Source: JANSYA01 sp965243385 (lineage in GTDB: Bacteria > Spirochaetota > Leptospiria > Leptospirales > Leptonemataceae). From it: a stretch of 64,000 nt of DNA. Shown in pieces: positions 34,595 through 42,803 of the stretch. The notes under the pieces were generated by a model, which searched no databases, was not told the origin of the DNA, and worked only from the letters and a program-made list of their open reading frames with translations. The stretch lies in the NCBI GenBank assembly GCA_965243385.1, contig CBDEUV010000002.1, forward strand, positions 4,774,001-4,838,000. The letters run 5' to 3'. Both the position numbers and the translations under genes were made by a program. Each line of letters starts with the position of its first letter. Within the stretch, counting starts at the first letter, position 1.

Positions 34595-34803
34595 GCGTCG
34601 AGATTGCTCAGGGCCTGGTCCAGATCCGGCAACGACGCGTCTTTCAGATCCGCCGCCGGCATCTCCGACAGGTCGTACTGCTCGAGCTTCTGATTCAGGC
34701 GATCGATGTGGCCCTGTAGATTCTGGCGGGTGTTCCACCAGATGCAAACGCGATGTTTCTCGATCAGATCCAGTTCGGTGTATTTCTTTTTTTTGGCGGT
34801 CAT
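34591..34803 (-). CDS. Small helical protein, unknown
   Basis: A 70-residue protein beginning with a Lys-rich stretch (MTAKKKKYTELDLIEKH) and continuing with a helical pattern (NTRQNLQGHIDRLNQKLEQ) that may form a short coiled coil. It is acidic towards the end. Its stop overlaps the GTG start of the histidine phosphatase, and it lies 31 bases after a secreted-protein gene. The tight coupling is the best evidence that it is real. It might be an adaptor of the phosphatase. Confidence 0.7.
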   Translation of the reverse strand: MTAKKKKYTELDLIEKHRVCIWWNTRQNLQGHIDRLNQKLEQYDLSEMPAADLKDASLPDLDQALSNLDA

Positions 34804-34834
34804 AAGGCATTTCGGGGCGCGCCGTCGTGGGCTT

Positions 34835-35566
34835 TCAGCTTTCTTCGAACTGGATGCGCTGGATCACGTCCTTGTGGGCGGCCTTGCGGCTGGTCGACGG
34901 ACCCTGCATGCCGGTAAACCAGCTGCCGTCTTTTTTTTGTAGATCGCCCCAGAATGAAAAGAGTTGCACGGTGCCGTTTTCGTTTTCCAGCATGAACTGA
35001 TTCAGAAACGCGAAGAGCTCGCCGTCGCGCTTCAGGACCTGGCCGCTGTTCAGCTCGATATGATAGCGATCCACGTCGAATTGAAAGATCTGCCCGGTCT
35101 CCTGCTGCCGCACCAGACGGCCTCGCCAGCGTTTGAACTCAATCGCGCGAATCTCTTCGGGACGTACGAGCTTGCGATACTGAATGCCTTCGACGGTATG
35201 CACGATGCTCAGACGTTCGGGCAGCCGCACACGAATCTTACCTTTGAGCCGGCGACCGTCACCCAGGGTCACCGCCACGCGAAAGCTTTTCTCGACCAGA
35301 GCCGCGTTCGGCGCGCCCGAATTCTGTGCGGAGGCGTCGCCCGCTCGCTGGTCCGCTTTGCTGTTATTGCCGGCGTTGTTTGCGGGCTGCTGTGCCGCGC
35401 CGCCGGGCGATCCTTCGCGCACCGCGACCTTTCCGGCCGGGGCAGAGTTCAGGCGCCCCTGGGCGGTCAGTTGCGTGGATCCGGCGCCGGCCGAAAGCGC
35501 GAAGGCCAAGAGCAGGCAGACGGAACCGACGAGGGCTTTGTTGTGAATTTTCAGACCGCGTTTCAT
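34835..35566 (-). CDS. Secreted protein of unknown function
   Basis: A 243-residue protein with an N-terminal signal peptide (VGSVCLLLAFALSAGAG). A low-complexity Gly/Ala/Asn/Gln linker covers about residues 35-90. The remaining ~150 residues are beta-rich and charged, with repeated short strands (RVAVTLGDGRRLKGKIRVRL, then FQFDVDRYHIELNSGQVL), possibly an Sm-like or beta-barrel fold. It would be periplasmic. It heads the unit with the small helical protein and the histidine phosphatase. Confidence 0.7.
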   Translation of the reverse strand: MKRGLKIHNKALVGSVCLLLAFALSAGAGSTQLTAQGRLNSAPAGKVAVREGSPGGAAQQPANNAGNNSKADQRAGDASAQNSGAPNAALVEKSFRVAVTLGDGRRLKGKIRVRLPERLSIVHTVEGIQYRKLVRPEEIRAIEFKRWRGRLVRQQETGQIFQFDVDRYHIELNSGQVLKRDGELFAFLNQFMLENENGTVQLFSFWGDLQKKDGSWFTGMQGPSTSRKAAHKDVIQRIQFEES

Positions 35567-35655
35567 GGTTTCGAATTCGCCTGCCGCGCGGGTCGCGTCA
35601 GCTTCGCGCGTCGTTTTTTGTTGATTAAGGCCGGCCGGTCCGCGTCCGGCGTCTG

Positions 35656-36792
35656 TTAAATCAGACCCCGTAGAGACATGGCGATGCGCTCGACATTGTT
35701 CGCCGTAAGTCCCGGATAGATCGGAATCGAAACCGATTTTTGATAAATGCGTTCCGCGTTCGGATATTCCAGGCGCGCGAGGCCCAGAATATGATGCAGG
35801 GGCGCGTCGATCGCGCGTCCGACGCCGATTTGCAGCGATGCGAAATAGCGCAGTACTTCGTCGTGGCTCTTGTTGATCAATACCGGAAAGCGCAGATAGC
35901 CGTCGACGCCCGCGTTCTTGAAATACGCTTCGTGGCGCGTGGTGCGCAGAGTTTCTAAATATTTCTGAGCGATCTTTTTGCGACGCGCGAGCGTTACGCC
36001 CAGACGCGAGAGCTGGTCCAGGCCCATCGCCGCCTGAAAATCCTCTAAACCGTAGTCGTAGGCGATGCTGCCTTCCGTACGCTTCGCGCCGTAGCGCAGT
36101 GAGTGTAAAATTTTATAGAGCTTCGGGTCCTGGGTTACGATCACCGCGCCGTTGCCGGTGGTCAGCAGGTCGTATTCGGAGAGGCCGCAGACCGCCAGGT
36201 TGCCGAGCTTGCCGAAGTATTCGCCTTCGCGATCGGATCCCACCAGGCCCGTAAAATCTTCGATGATCTTCGCGCCGCGGCTCTGAATTTCGTTGGCGTC
36301 GGTGATCGGCGAAACGCTGCCGAAAGTATGGTCCAGCACGAAGACCGGAGCGGGAGCCGCTTCGGATGCATCGGCTGAGACGGCGGTCGTTTCCCGCAGC
36401 ATCTCCAGCTTTTCGTAAACAGCTTCTGGATTCGGATGAAAGCTGCCGCGATCCGCGTCGACCAGCACCGGCTCCGCGCCGGCATAGCGCGCGCCGTCCA
36501 GCGCCTGGATCGGAGCGATGGCGCTCATCAGAACCGGGGAGCCCTTTTTCAGGCCCAGCGCCAGATAGGAGAGGTGGTAGGCCGCCGCCAGGGAATTGAC
36601 CGCGAGCACGTGTTTATAGCCGAAAGCGTTGGCGAAGCTGCGCTCGAAACGGCGGGTGATATCGCCCTGGCCGAGTCGGTCCTGAATCAGGCAATCCAGC
36701 ACCGATTCCAGCTCCCGCTTGGAGAGCGTGGGCCGATGGGCCTCGATCGGCTTCGGTTTCTTATCGTTTAAATACAGGCTTACCGATGACAC
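35656..36792 (-). CDS. DegT/DnrJ/EryC1-fold protein lacking the PLP lysine
   Basis: A 378-residue protein with the sugar-aminotransferase fold: AVNSLAAAYHLSYLALGL (cofactor phosphate region), a core stretch IIEDFTGLVG with Asp179 for the pyridine nitrogen, and a C-terminal FPVLINKSHDEVLRYF. In active members the Schiff-base lysine lies three residues before the conserved TTG. Here the stretch reads CGLSEYDLLTTGNGA and the position is Asp208. A PLP aldimine cannot form there, so the protein is unlikely to be a normal aminotransferase. It may be a dehydratase-type relative, a scaffold or a regulator. No sugar gene is adjacent. Confidence 0.8.
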   Translation of the reverse strand: MSSVSLYLNDKKPKPIEAHRPTLSKRELESVLDCLIQDRLGQGDITRRFERSFANAFGYKHVLAVNSLAAAYHLSYLALGLKKGSPVLMSAIAPIQALDGARYAGAEPVLVDADRGSFHPNPEAVYEKLEMLRETTAVSADASEAAPAPVFVLDHTFGSVSPITDANEIQSRGAKIIEDFTGLVGSDREGEYFGKLGNLAVCGLSEYDLLTTGNGAVIVTQDPKLYKILHSLRYGAKRTEGSIAYDYGLEDFQAAMGLDQLSRLGVTLARRKKIAQKYLETLRTTRHEAYFKNAGVDGYLRFPVLINKSHDEVLRYFASLQIGVGRAIDAPLHHILGLARLEYPNAERIYQKSVSIPIYPGLTANNVERIAMSLRGLI

Positions 36793-36903
36793 ACATTACC
36801 TCAGAAGCGACGTAAGACCGGTGGAAGGCGGATTCACGTCGATACTACATACCAGCCTGCATATTGCTCATCCAAAAGGGAACAACTTAATGTTCCAGGA
36901 AGA

Positions 36904-36944
36904 GGATTATGTCTCATTACTGCGGGCTGGATTATGTCGCATTA
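36904..36944. repeat. Imperfect 16-base direct repeat
   Basis: GGATTATGTCTCATTA at 36904-36919 and GGATTATGTCGCATTA at 36929-36944 differ at one base and are 25 bases apart. They lie in the 230-base gap upstream of the DegT-fold gene, so they may be a regulator binding site. Confidence 0.55.
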
Positions 36945-36980
36945 GGGGGGGCCACACAGGATTCGTCAATCTATATTTCC

Positions 36981-37018
36981 AGGCCGGGCCCGGGGCAGTG
37001 CGAACCCGGGCCCGGCCT
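36981..37018. terminator. Strong hairpin at end of sterol desaturase gene
   Basis: A perfect 14-base stem, AGGCCGGGCCCGGG at 36981-36994 with CCCGGGCCCGGCCT at 37005-37018, and a 10-base loop. It lies 6 bases after the minus-strand stop at 37025. Only short T-runs follow on either strand. Confidence 0.65.
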
Positions 37019-37024
37019 GTTTAT

Positions 37025-38377
37025 TTACTTCGCGGCGGCGGGCATCCGGCTGGCTCCGGAACCGCCGCGCCCGATCCAGCTACGATAGATACTCAACCAG
37101 GCGACGCCGATCGCGCCAGCGGCGCCGGAGGCCGCGGTGTAGAGCGCATAGTCCGGCCAGACCATGCCGCCCAGAATCGCTCCGAAGAGGAACAGGCTCT
37201 GTCGCATCCCTTCCAGCCAGTAGCCCAGTCGGCGGCCTTCGAGCACCAGCCCCAGGATCACCAGGCTGGCAATGACCCAGGCGCCGATGGTGATGCCAAC
37301 GGGGGTCAACGGCGCGATCAGGCGGTTCAGCAGCGTGAGCGCAATGAGAGTCACGACGGCGAATTGCACCAGGCAGTAGATCGACAATCCGGTCGGGATC
37401 TGCGGATCGTACTTGCGATAGGTCGCCGGATCGACTTCAGGGATCGGCGTGTTTTCGCCCATGCCGCGTGGTTTCCAGCCCGGTTTCATAAACCATACTT
37501 TGAATTTATCGCTGAAATGCGGGGCTCGCCACGCGGTTTTGAACAGATGCACCCAGTATTGAACCTGCGCCCACATGGGATTCCAGCTGGCCAGCGGCTT
37601 GACCGTGCCGTAGTGCGGCTCTTCTTCTTCTTCCTGAAAGCTGCCGTACATTTTATCCCAGATAATCAGCGTTCCCGCGTGGTTCTTATCGATGTACTTC
37701 GGATCGATTCCATGGTGCACCCGGTGGTGCGACGGCGTATTCCAGACGGCCTCAATCCAGCGCGGCAGCTTTTTGATCGCGCGGGTGTGAATCCAGAATT
37801 GATAGATGGTATTGAACTGCGAAGCGATCAGGTAGATCGCCGGGTGGATTCCCAGAATCGCGAGGGGCATATAGAACGGAAAGGAAAAGACAAACTGCAG
37901 AAAGCCCTGCCGGAGCGCCACGGTTAGATTGTATTCTTCGCTCTGGTGGTGCGCCTCGTGGGAACCCCAGATGACCGCGACCTGGTGGCTCATACGGTGG
38001 AACCAGTAGTAGGAGTGATCCACCAGAAGAAAGCCGACGACCGAAGCGGCCACCAGGGTCCAGACCAGGCCGTCAGAGAATTCGCCGAGCGCCTGGCCAC
38101 CGATCATACCCACAATCATGCCGTCCAGACCCCAGTCCAGCAGGCGGAAGTTGTGGTACAGATAGTCGTATAGTAGAAGATATCCGGCGAAAACGGTCAC
38201 CCGGACGAAGATGCCGGTGATCTGCTGGATCGTGCCCATACTCAGATCGTTGATCGAATCGCTGATCCGGTAATAATCGCGCTTCATAAAACGAGTCACA
38301 ATCAACTCGATGAAGATCAGCAGGAAAAAGAAGGGGATCGCAAAGGCGATATAGTTCGGGACTTGATACTCAGACAT
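37025..38377 (-). CDS. Sterol desaturase / fatty acid hydroxylase family membrane enzyme
   Basis: A 450-residue protein with several membrane helices. The di-iron His clusters are present: DHSYYWFHRMSHQ, then WGSHEAHHQSEEYN and HRVHHGID. The C-terminal ~150 residues add further membrane helices that the basic family lacks, an unusual extension of unknown role. Members use O2 and di-iron to hydroxylate or desaturate lipids. The start ATG lies on the far side of a region with a divergent gene. A perfect 14-base hairpin follows the stop. Confidence 0.88.
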   Translation of the reverse strand: MSEYQVPNYIAFAIPFFFLLIFIELIVTRFMKRDYYRISDSINDLSMGTIQQITGIFVRVTVFAGYLLLYDYLYHNFRLLDWGLDGMIVGMIGGQALGEFSDGLVWTLVAASVVGFLLVDHSYYWFHRMSHQVAVIWGSHEAHHQSEEYNLTVALRQGFLQFVFSFPFYMPLAILGIHPAIYLIASQFNTIYQFWIHTRAIKKLPRWIEAVWNTPSHHRVHHGIDPKYIDKNHAGTLIIWDKMYGSFQEEEEEPHYGTVKPLASWNPMWAQVQYWVHLFKTAWRAPHFSDKFKVWFMKPGWKPRGMGENTPIPEVDPATYRKYDPQIPTGLSIYCLVQFAVVTLIALTLLNRLIAPLTPVGITIGAWVIASLVILGLVLEGRRLGYWLEGMRQSLFLFGAILGGMVWPDYALYTAASGAAGAIGVAWLSIYRSWIGRGGSGASRMPAAAK

Positions 38378-38602
38378 GGCCTTACCTCGAATGGCCAGAT
38401 TTTACAGTGTGTCAGTAGAATTGCAAGCACAATACTGTCGATAGGTAATTTTATGACGCAGTGTCAGGGCTTGAGTCTGGAGCGTCGGCCGCCAGGGTGC
38501 GGTGCGGCCGGCTGCGCGGAAACCACCCCTTTCAGGTCTATCCGTGCGTGGCGGCGGGAAGTATTATTCGGGCTGGTTCGGCGCAGGCCGCCTACCCCGG
38601 CA

Positions 38603-39856
38603 ATGATGTATACGCTGAAGGACAGTAACTCGCGCAGACGAAAGGTTCTGGCGACCGTGAGCGGAGCGGAGCTGGACGAGCTTCAAAAGAGCCATCGCGA
38701 TGGCGGGCTCAGCGCCCGGGATCTCTTCGGCGAATATCGCCGGCTGGTGATCAACAGGCTGATTGAAGCGAATCCGGAAGGAGTTTCGTGGTCCGAGCTG
38801 ACGAAGCCTCAGAAGATCCTGCAAGCCCTGGGCATCTTCATCGACCAGACCAACAATGGCGGAGTCTGGCAGTTCCTGTTTAATTACCCGGAGTACTCGT
38901 TTGCGGTGGGTCAGGCCATGGACGAAACAGGGAATTCGGTGCTCAGTCAACGCTACTATACGGTCTTCGAAGAATTCGCCGCCACGCTGGAGGACGGCCG
39001 CTATGAAGCGCTGACTGCCGTCTGGGACGATGAGTCCCGGGATTTCGAAGAGCGGTGGAACACCTTCAAATCCGGCGAAGCGCAGGTTCCGGCGGCGGCG
39101 GGGGTTCAGAAGCTCTTTTTCGAAGAAGATTTTCAGAACCGGTTTTACGGAGAGCTGAATAAGTATGTGCAACGGAACATGGGCGCCCTGCTGGCCGTGG
39201 AAAACGCTGCAGGGAGCGACGCGCCGCCGCCCCCGCCTCCGTTGAAAAAGAAAGACGCGCCCGAGCGTTTCGCGCAACATCTTGAAGAGCTTCGCGGCGA
39301 GCGGCCCGTGGAATGTACGGTCTATTATACGGGACGCGTGACGGTCGATCGCCAGGCGACGCAGTTGTACTTAATGCGCTTTCGAATGGCGGACGGTTTC
39401 GAAAGCCTGGGAGTGACCGGTTATTTCACGCATCATTTGGCGGACGTGACGCTCGAAGAAATCGGCCGCATGTATCAGAAGCATCACAAACAGGAATTGA
39501 TCAATTTGTACCACGGCTGGTACATCGTCGAAAGCGAATTGAAGCGCAACCCCGCGGTGGGAGTCGCAGCTCCCGAGGACCGGGCGCGGATTCGTGCGAT
39601 CATTCTCGAAAAGCGGGAGGCGAAATCGGGACCCGAACCGCGCCTGGATGCGAGCTTTCGTTATGAACGAACGGGCGAAGAATGGTGGCTGTATCGTCTC
39701 GGCCGAAACAAAGGACTGGCGCTCTACTCCGCTGACGGCGAAAACTATTCCAGGATGAACGTTGCGCCGCATCGTCCGGTCGCACACCGCTATCCGCTCT
39801 ACCATCTGGTCGCACAGCGACACAAGCTGCTCAAAGATAATCCGTGGGGATTCTGA
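38603..39856 (+). CDS. Protein with a DMP19-like (DUF4375) domain
   Basis: About 417 residues from the tandem ATG at 38603/38606; the upstream open frame reads Arg/Pro-rich and crosses the divergent promoter region. Residues about 60-160 resemble DMP19 (IDQTNNGGVWQFLFNYPEY, then FEEFAATLEDGRY). A Pro-rich linker of eight prolines lies near residue 205. The C-terminal half is beta-rich and aromatic, with no recognised domain. DMP19 is a DNA-mimic protein in Neisseria, but that activity cannot be assumed here. It converges on manA. Confidence 0.65.
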   Translation: MMYTLKDSNSRRRKVLATVSGAELDELQKSHRDGGLSARDLFGEYRRLVINRLIEANPEGVSWSELTKPQKILQALGIFIDQTNNGGVWQFLFNYPEYSFAVGQAMDETGNSVLSQRYYTVFEEFAATLEDGRYEALTAVWDDESRDFEERWNTFKSGEAQVPAAAGVQKLFFEEDFQNRFYGELNKYVQRNMGALLAVENAAGSDAPPPPPPLKKKDAPERFAQHLEELRGERPVECTVYYTGRVTVDRQATQLYLMRFRMADGFESLGVTGYFTHHLADVTLEEIGRMYQKHHKQELINLYHGWYIVESELKRNPAVGVAAPEDRARIRAIILEKREAKSGPEPRLDASFRYERTGEEWWLYRLGRNKGLALYSADGENYSRMNVAPHRPVAHRYPLYHLVAQRHKLLKDNPWGF

Positions 39857-39890
39857 TTTCGCGCCAGACTGTTTCGGCGCAGGGCCACGC

Positions 39891-41216
39891 TTAGAAATTC
39901 GGACCGACCGTCGCCAGATACGCGCGGCTTTCGCCCACGGAGCTGAGCGTAATCTGACATCCGCGCTCCGCAAGATCACCGGGAAAGAGGACGGCGCTTC
40001 CGCGCGGATACTGCGCCCGGGCGAGACTCTTCCCGGAAGCGTCGAGCGCTTCGACCTGCAACTCCTGTTCGAGCGCCAGCACGATGCCCGGTCGATCCGT
40101 CACCGGTAGCTCAAGCGGGCCGGGGCCGGTTTCCAGTTTCAGAACCTGGAAGTCGTTCGCTTCGATTTTATAGGAACTGATGCGCGCGTTCGCTTCCGGT
40201 CGGGGGCGTCGAATTTCGGGGTGCCCGGAACGATAGTGCAGCATGCGCAGCAGGGTTTGGGTGTCCATGTACTTGGGAGTCAGGCCGGCCCGCACGACGT
40301 TGTCCGATGCCGCCATGCACTCCAGAATGCGTCCGCCCAGATACGCGTGAGGTTCATTCGGCCCCAGAAAGAGCCCTTCCTCCGGCGACAGGTCCACGTA
40401 GTTTAAAAAATATACGCAAAAGACTCCCGAGTCCTGCTGGCCGTACAAATCCGCCAGGCGTAAAAAGAGCGCGTCTTCGCGGTGCGCCGCGAAATCGAGA
40501 TCGTCGAGCAGCGAGAGCCGCAGCCGGTGAGCCTGTACCGCTTCGCCGATCTCCGCGGGGCTCGACTGCATCAACTGACCGTACAATTCTCTTACGAAAG
40601 CGATACGGGCGTTCTCGTCGGAAGGGTCCGGCGCCGCGAGGCCCGGGCCGCTGTTCGATTCTTCGTAGATCGAGCCGTCGGGAGTGCACAGCGCTCCCAG
40701 CTCCGGAATCGACTTCAGAAAGGCCAGGATTTCTTCCGGGGGGCGAAAGCCGATCAGCGCGCTCATGTCGGACAGACAGACCGCCAGTTCGGGTTTGTGG
40801 TTGTCGTCGGGATAGTTTTTCGGATCGCGAGCGTGCAGCTCGGGGGCGAGCTCCCGGTCGGGATGCGCCTGGATGGAAAGCGGGCGGGCCGCGTCGAGAA
40901 TCTTAAACAAGAAAGGCAGGCGGGAATAACCGCGCTCGCTGAGATCGGAACCGAGAAAGTGCTCGCGGTCTTTGCGAATGGCTTCGTCCAGCAAGCGCCC
41001 GTCGGGCAAGCGGGCCGGGGCTTTGGGATGGGCGCCCATCCACAACTCGGCGGCGGGGGCGTCTGTGTCGATATTTTGCGTATCGCCCCGGGCGCGCATC
41101 AGTTCGTGGATCAACGCCGTTTCGCCGCGCTGGCCCCAATCGTAGGGCATGACGCTGCACTCTAATTCATAAAAACAGGGTTTCGATGTTGCCGCGGACA
41201 CAGGTACGTTCGCCAC
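39891..41216 (-). CDS. manA: Mannose-6-phosphate isomerase, type I
   Basis: A 441-residue protein of the usual class I size. Zinc ligands are found in PLSIQAHPDRELA (Gln116, His118) and NYPDDNHKPELAV (Glu143), and the C-terminal sugar-binding region has LGPNEPHAYLGG. It interconverts mannose 6-phosphate and fructose 6-phosphate, feeding GDP-mannose and glycan synthesis. The start is a GTG at 41216 with GATCGGA before it; an ATG at 41150 is the alternative. A small membrane protein lies 5 bases upstream on the same strand. Confidence 0.93.
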   Translation of the reverse strand: MANVPVSAATSKPCFYELECSVMPYDWGQRGETALIHELMRARGDTQNIDTDAPAAELWMGAHPKAPARLPDGRLLDEAIRKDREHFLGSDLSERGYSRLPFLFKILDAARPLSIQAHPDRELAPELHARDPKNYPDDNHKPELAVCLSDMSALIGFRPPEEILAFLKSIPELGALCTPDGSIYEESNSGPGLAAPDPSDENARIAFVRELYGQLMQSSPAEIGEAVQAHRLRLSLLDDLDFAAHREDALFLRLADLYGQQDSGVFCVYFLNYVDLSPEEGLFLGPNEPHAYLGGRILECMAASDNVVRAGLTPKYMDTQTLLRMLHYRSGHPEIRRPRPEANARISSYKIEANDFQVLKLETGPGPLELPVTDRPGIVLALEQELQVEALDASGKSLARAQYPRGSAVLFPGDLAERGCQITLSSVGESRAYLATVGPNF

Positions 41217-41221
41217 TCCGA

Positions 41222-41539
41222 TCAGATCTGTTCGCTTTCGCGCACGTCGGGGCGCTCCTCGATTTTGGGTTCGGGCGCCGCGCGTTCGGGACTGAGGCCG
41301 CCCGGCGGCACAGCCCGTTCCCGGATTCCGCCGTAGCGGGGGGCGAAAATATCGGGCAGCATCATGGTCAGAACGAACAGCAGAAGCGCCGCATACATCA
41401 GCAGACGCAGTCCCGTCTCAAGATTCAGAGGAGTTCCGCTCCCCGGCACGACGGCCGCGAGGTCTTCCGAAATCAGATTGCCCAGTCGATGGAAAACAGA
41501 CATCTGCGGACACTGTTGCAGCATGTTGTGGATCGGCAC
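41222..41539 (-). CDS. Small single-pass membrane protein, unknown
   Basis: A 105-residue protein with one membrane helix (about residues 44-62, LRLLMYAALLLFVLTMMLPD) and a Pro/Glu-rich C-terminal tail. The N-terminal start is uncertain: an ATG at 41503 would make it 93 residues. Its stop lies 5 bases before the manA start, so the two are probably co-transcribed. No family is recognised. Confidence 0.6.
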   Translation of the reverse strand: MPIHNMLQQCPQMSVFHRLGNLISEDLAAVVPGSGTPLNLETGLRLLMYAALLLFVLTMMLPDIFAPRYGGIRERAVPPGGLSPERAAPEPKIEERPDVRESEQI

Positions 41540-41635
41540 ACAAAAAAACGATTCACTGTCGCGGTTCGCCGCGCGCGAAACATGCCCGGCCGGCGCGGTC
41601 GAAATTCAATGGATCCGGCGAGCGCCAGCGGGGGA

Positions 41636-42151
41636 TCAGGGCAGGCCGGTCAGGCGATGGGTGCTGTAGTGGCGTCCCGGTTCGTAGATGCGTAAAAAGA
41701 GATCCGCGCCTCGACGCCAGACTTTGCAGCGCAGCGTTGTCGATTGCCCCGGCAGCACCAGGCGGCCGTACAGAAATTCGCCCGCGTCTCGTTCGCGCAA
41801 ACCCTGTAATATCTTTAAGCCCAGGAGCGGCCGGCCGCGAAAGGGCGGCGGGCACAGGCTGCAGACTTGCGTCGCCGGGTTTTCCACGGAGACGTCGACG
41901 ACCCGCGCGCTCCACAGCCCCGACTTCGATTCCGGTAGAGCCGCTGTCCCGGGGTCCGGTTGCGCCGCGGCTTCGGTATCCTGAAAGAATTCCAGCACCA
42001 GATCGTGCCGGACCAGGCGTTCATCGGCCAGCAGACGATAGCGCCCGCTGAGTCGACTGGCTTCCGCTGCCCTTTCGGGTTCCGCCGGGGCGGGCGGAAC
42101 GCACAGCAGCACAAACGCGCCCGTCAGAGACCACGCCAGAACGCTTCGCAT
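41636..42151 (-). CDS. Divergent DUF2147-like secreted protein
   Basis: A 171-residue protein with a signal peptide (LAWSLTGAFVLLCVPPAPAEP). The C-terminal pattern LLGLKILQGLRERDAGEF then FLYGRLVLPGQSTTLRCKVW fits the end of DUF2147 proteins, but the early conserved parts are poorly preserved. A pair VCSLCPPPF may form a disulfide. The start ATG directly abuts the stop of the upstream DUF2147 gene (TGAATG), so the genes are translationally coupled. It is the third of three adjacent related genes. Confidence 0.7.
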   Translation of the reverse strand: MRSVLAWSLTGAFVLLCVPPAPAEPERAAEASRLSGRYRLLADERLVRHDLVLEFFQDTEAAAQPDPGTAALPESKSGLWSARVVDVSVENPATQVCSLCPPPFRGRPLLGLKILQGLRERDAGEFLYGRLVLPGQSTTLRCKVWRRGADLFLRIYEPGRHYSTHRLTGLP

Positions 42152-42652
42152 TCAGCGCGTCCAGGTTTGCATTTTGCCGAGGGCGGCGATGCCGACGAAG
42201 CTCTGCACCTGCAGGGTCGCCGGGTCGAGCAGCGCGACCGAGCAGTTGTAGGTCTTACCTTCGCTCACGCTGTAGATCTGGCCGCCGACCCACTTGCCGT
42301 TTTCGTGCCGCAGCCCCCAGAGTATTTCCATGCCCATCAACGAAACAGAACGCTTCTTCGGATTGGGATTGCGTTCGTCCACGCGGGGTTGTCCGCCAGG
42401 CGTACTCGGCTCCTGCATCCAGGCGATGCGTCCGCAGTACTGCGACTCCTGGCAGGCGTAGATCTCGATTTTCATGGCCCCGTCGGCGACGGTCCAGGTG
42501 CCGACGATCGCGTTCGGGTCTTCGGCGGCGTTCAATTGGAATGAGAATAGCGAGACGGCGAATGCCGCCAGCAGTCCCGGCGCGCGGGCCGCACGGAAAA
42601 GCTTTCGGGCGCGAGCGCGCGGCTTTCGATTCGAAACAGATTTCATGGGCAT
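42152..42652 (-). CDS. DUF2147-family secreted protein, copy 2
   Basis: About 166 residues from the ATG at 42652, which has AGGAA upstream; the longer frame to 42754 runs through a GC-rich inverted repeat. A basic N-terminus is followed by a signal peptide (LLAAFAVSLFSFQLNAAE). The DUF2147 core is clear: IVGTWTVADGAMKIEIYAC, CGRIAWMQEP, then ILWGLRHENGKWVGGQIYSV and TYNCSVALLDPATLQVQSFVG. These proteins are small beta-barrels of uncertain function, probably periplasmic. Two Cys at the usual positions may pair. Confidence 0.85.
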   Translation of the reverse strand: MPMKSVSNRKPRARARKLFRAARAPGLLAAFAVSLFSFQLNAAEDPNAIVGTWTVADGAMKIEIYACQESQYCGRIAWMQEPSTPGGQPRVDERNPNPKKRSVSLMGMEILWGLRHENGKWVGGQIYSVSEGKTYNCSVALLDPATLQVQSFVGIAALGKMQTWTR

Positions 42653-42716
42653 ACTCGTTCGTTCCTGGGAGCCGGTCGCCGGCTTTTCGGCCGGCGGCGG
42701 AGGCCCAAAACGACAA

Positions 42717-42736
42717 CAGCCTCGAAAACGAGGCTG
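42717..42736. terminator. Hairpin between DUF2147 copies
   Basis: CAGCCTCG at 42717-42724 pairs with CGAGGCTG at 42729-42736 around an AAAA loop. On the minus strand a GTTTT follows soon after. It may be a weak terminator or attenuator between the two DUF2147 genes. Confidence 0.5.
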
Positions 42737-42803
42737 CTGCGTTTTGTGATTCAAGCTATCTGACGCCGGAGCGAACTCCGGAGTTCATCAGATCGCGAGA
42801 GAA

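Noticed and set aside
36793..37024. Possible tRNA or small RNA gene in the gap between the DegT-fold and desaturase genes
   Set aside because: No cloverleaf could be drawn; the region contains only a direct repeat and the 14-base terminator-like hairpin.
36719..37927. Plus-strand open frame of 402 codons opposite the sterol desaturase gene
   Set aside because: The minus strand carries the di-iron His motifs; the plus frame is a shadow.
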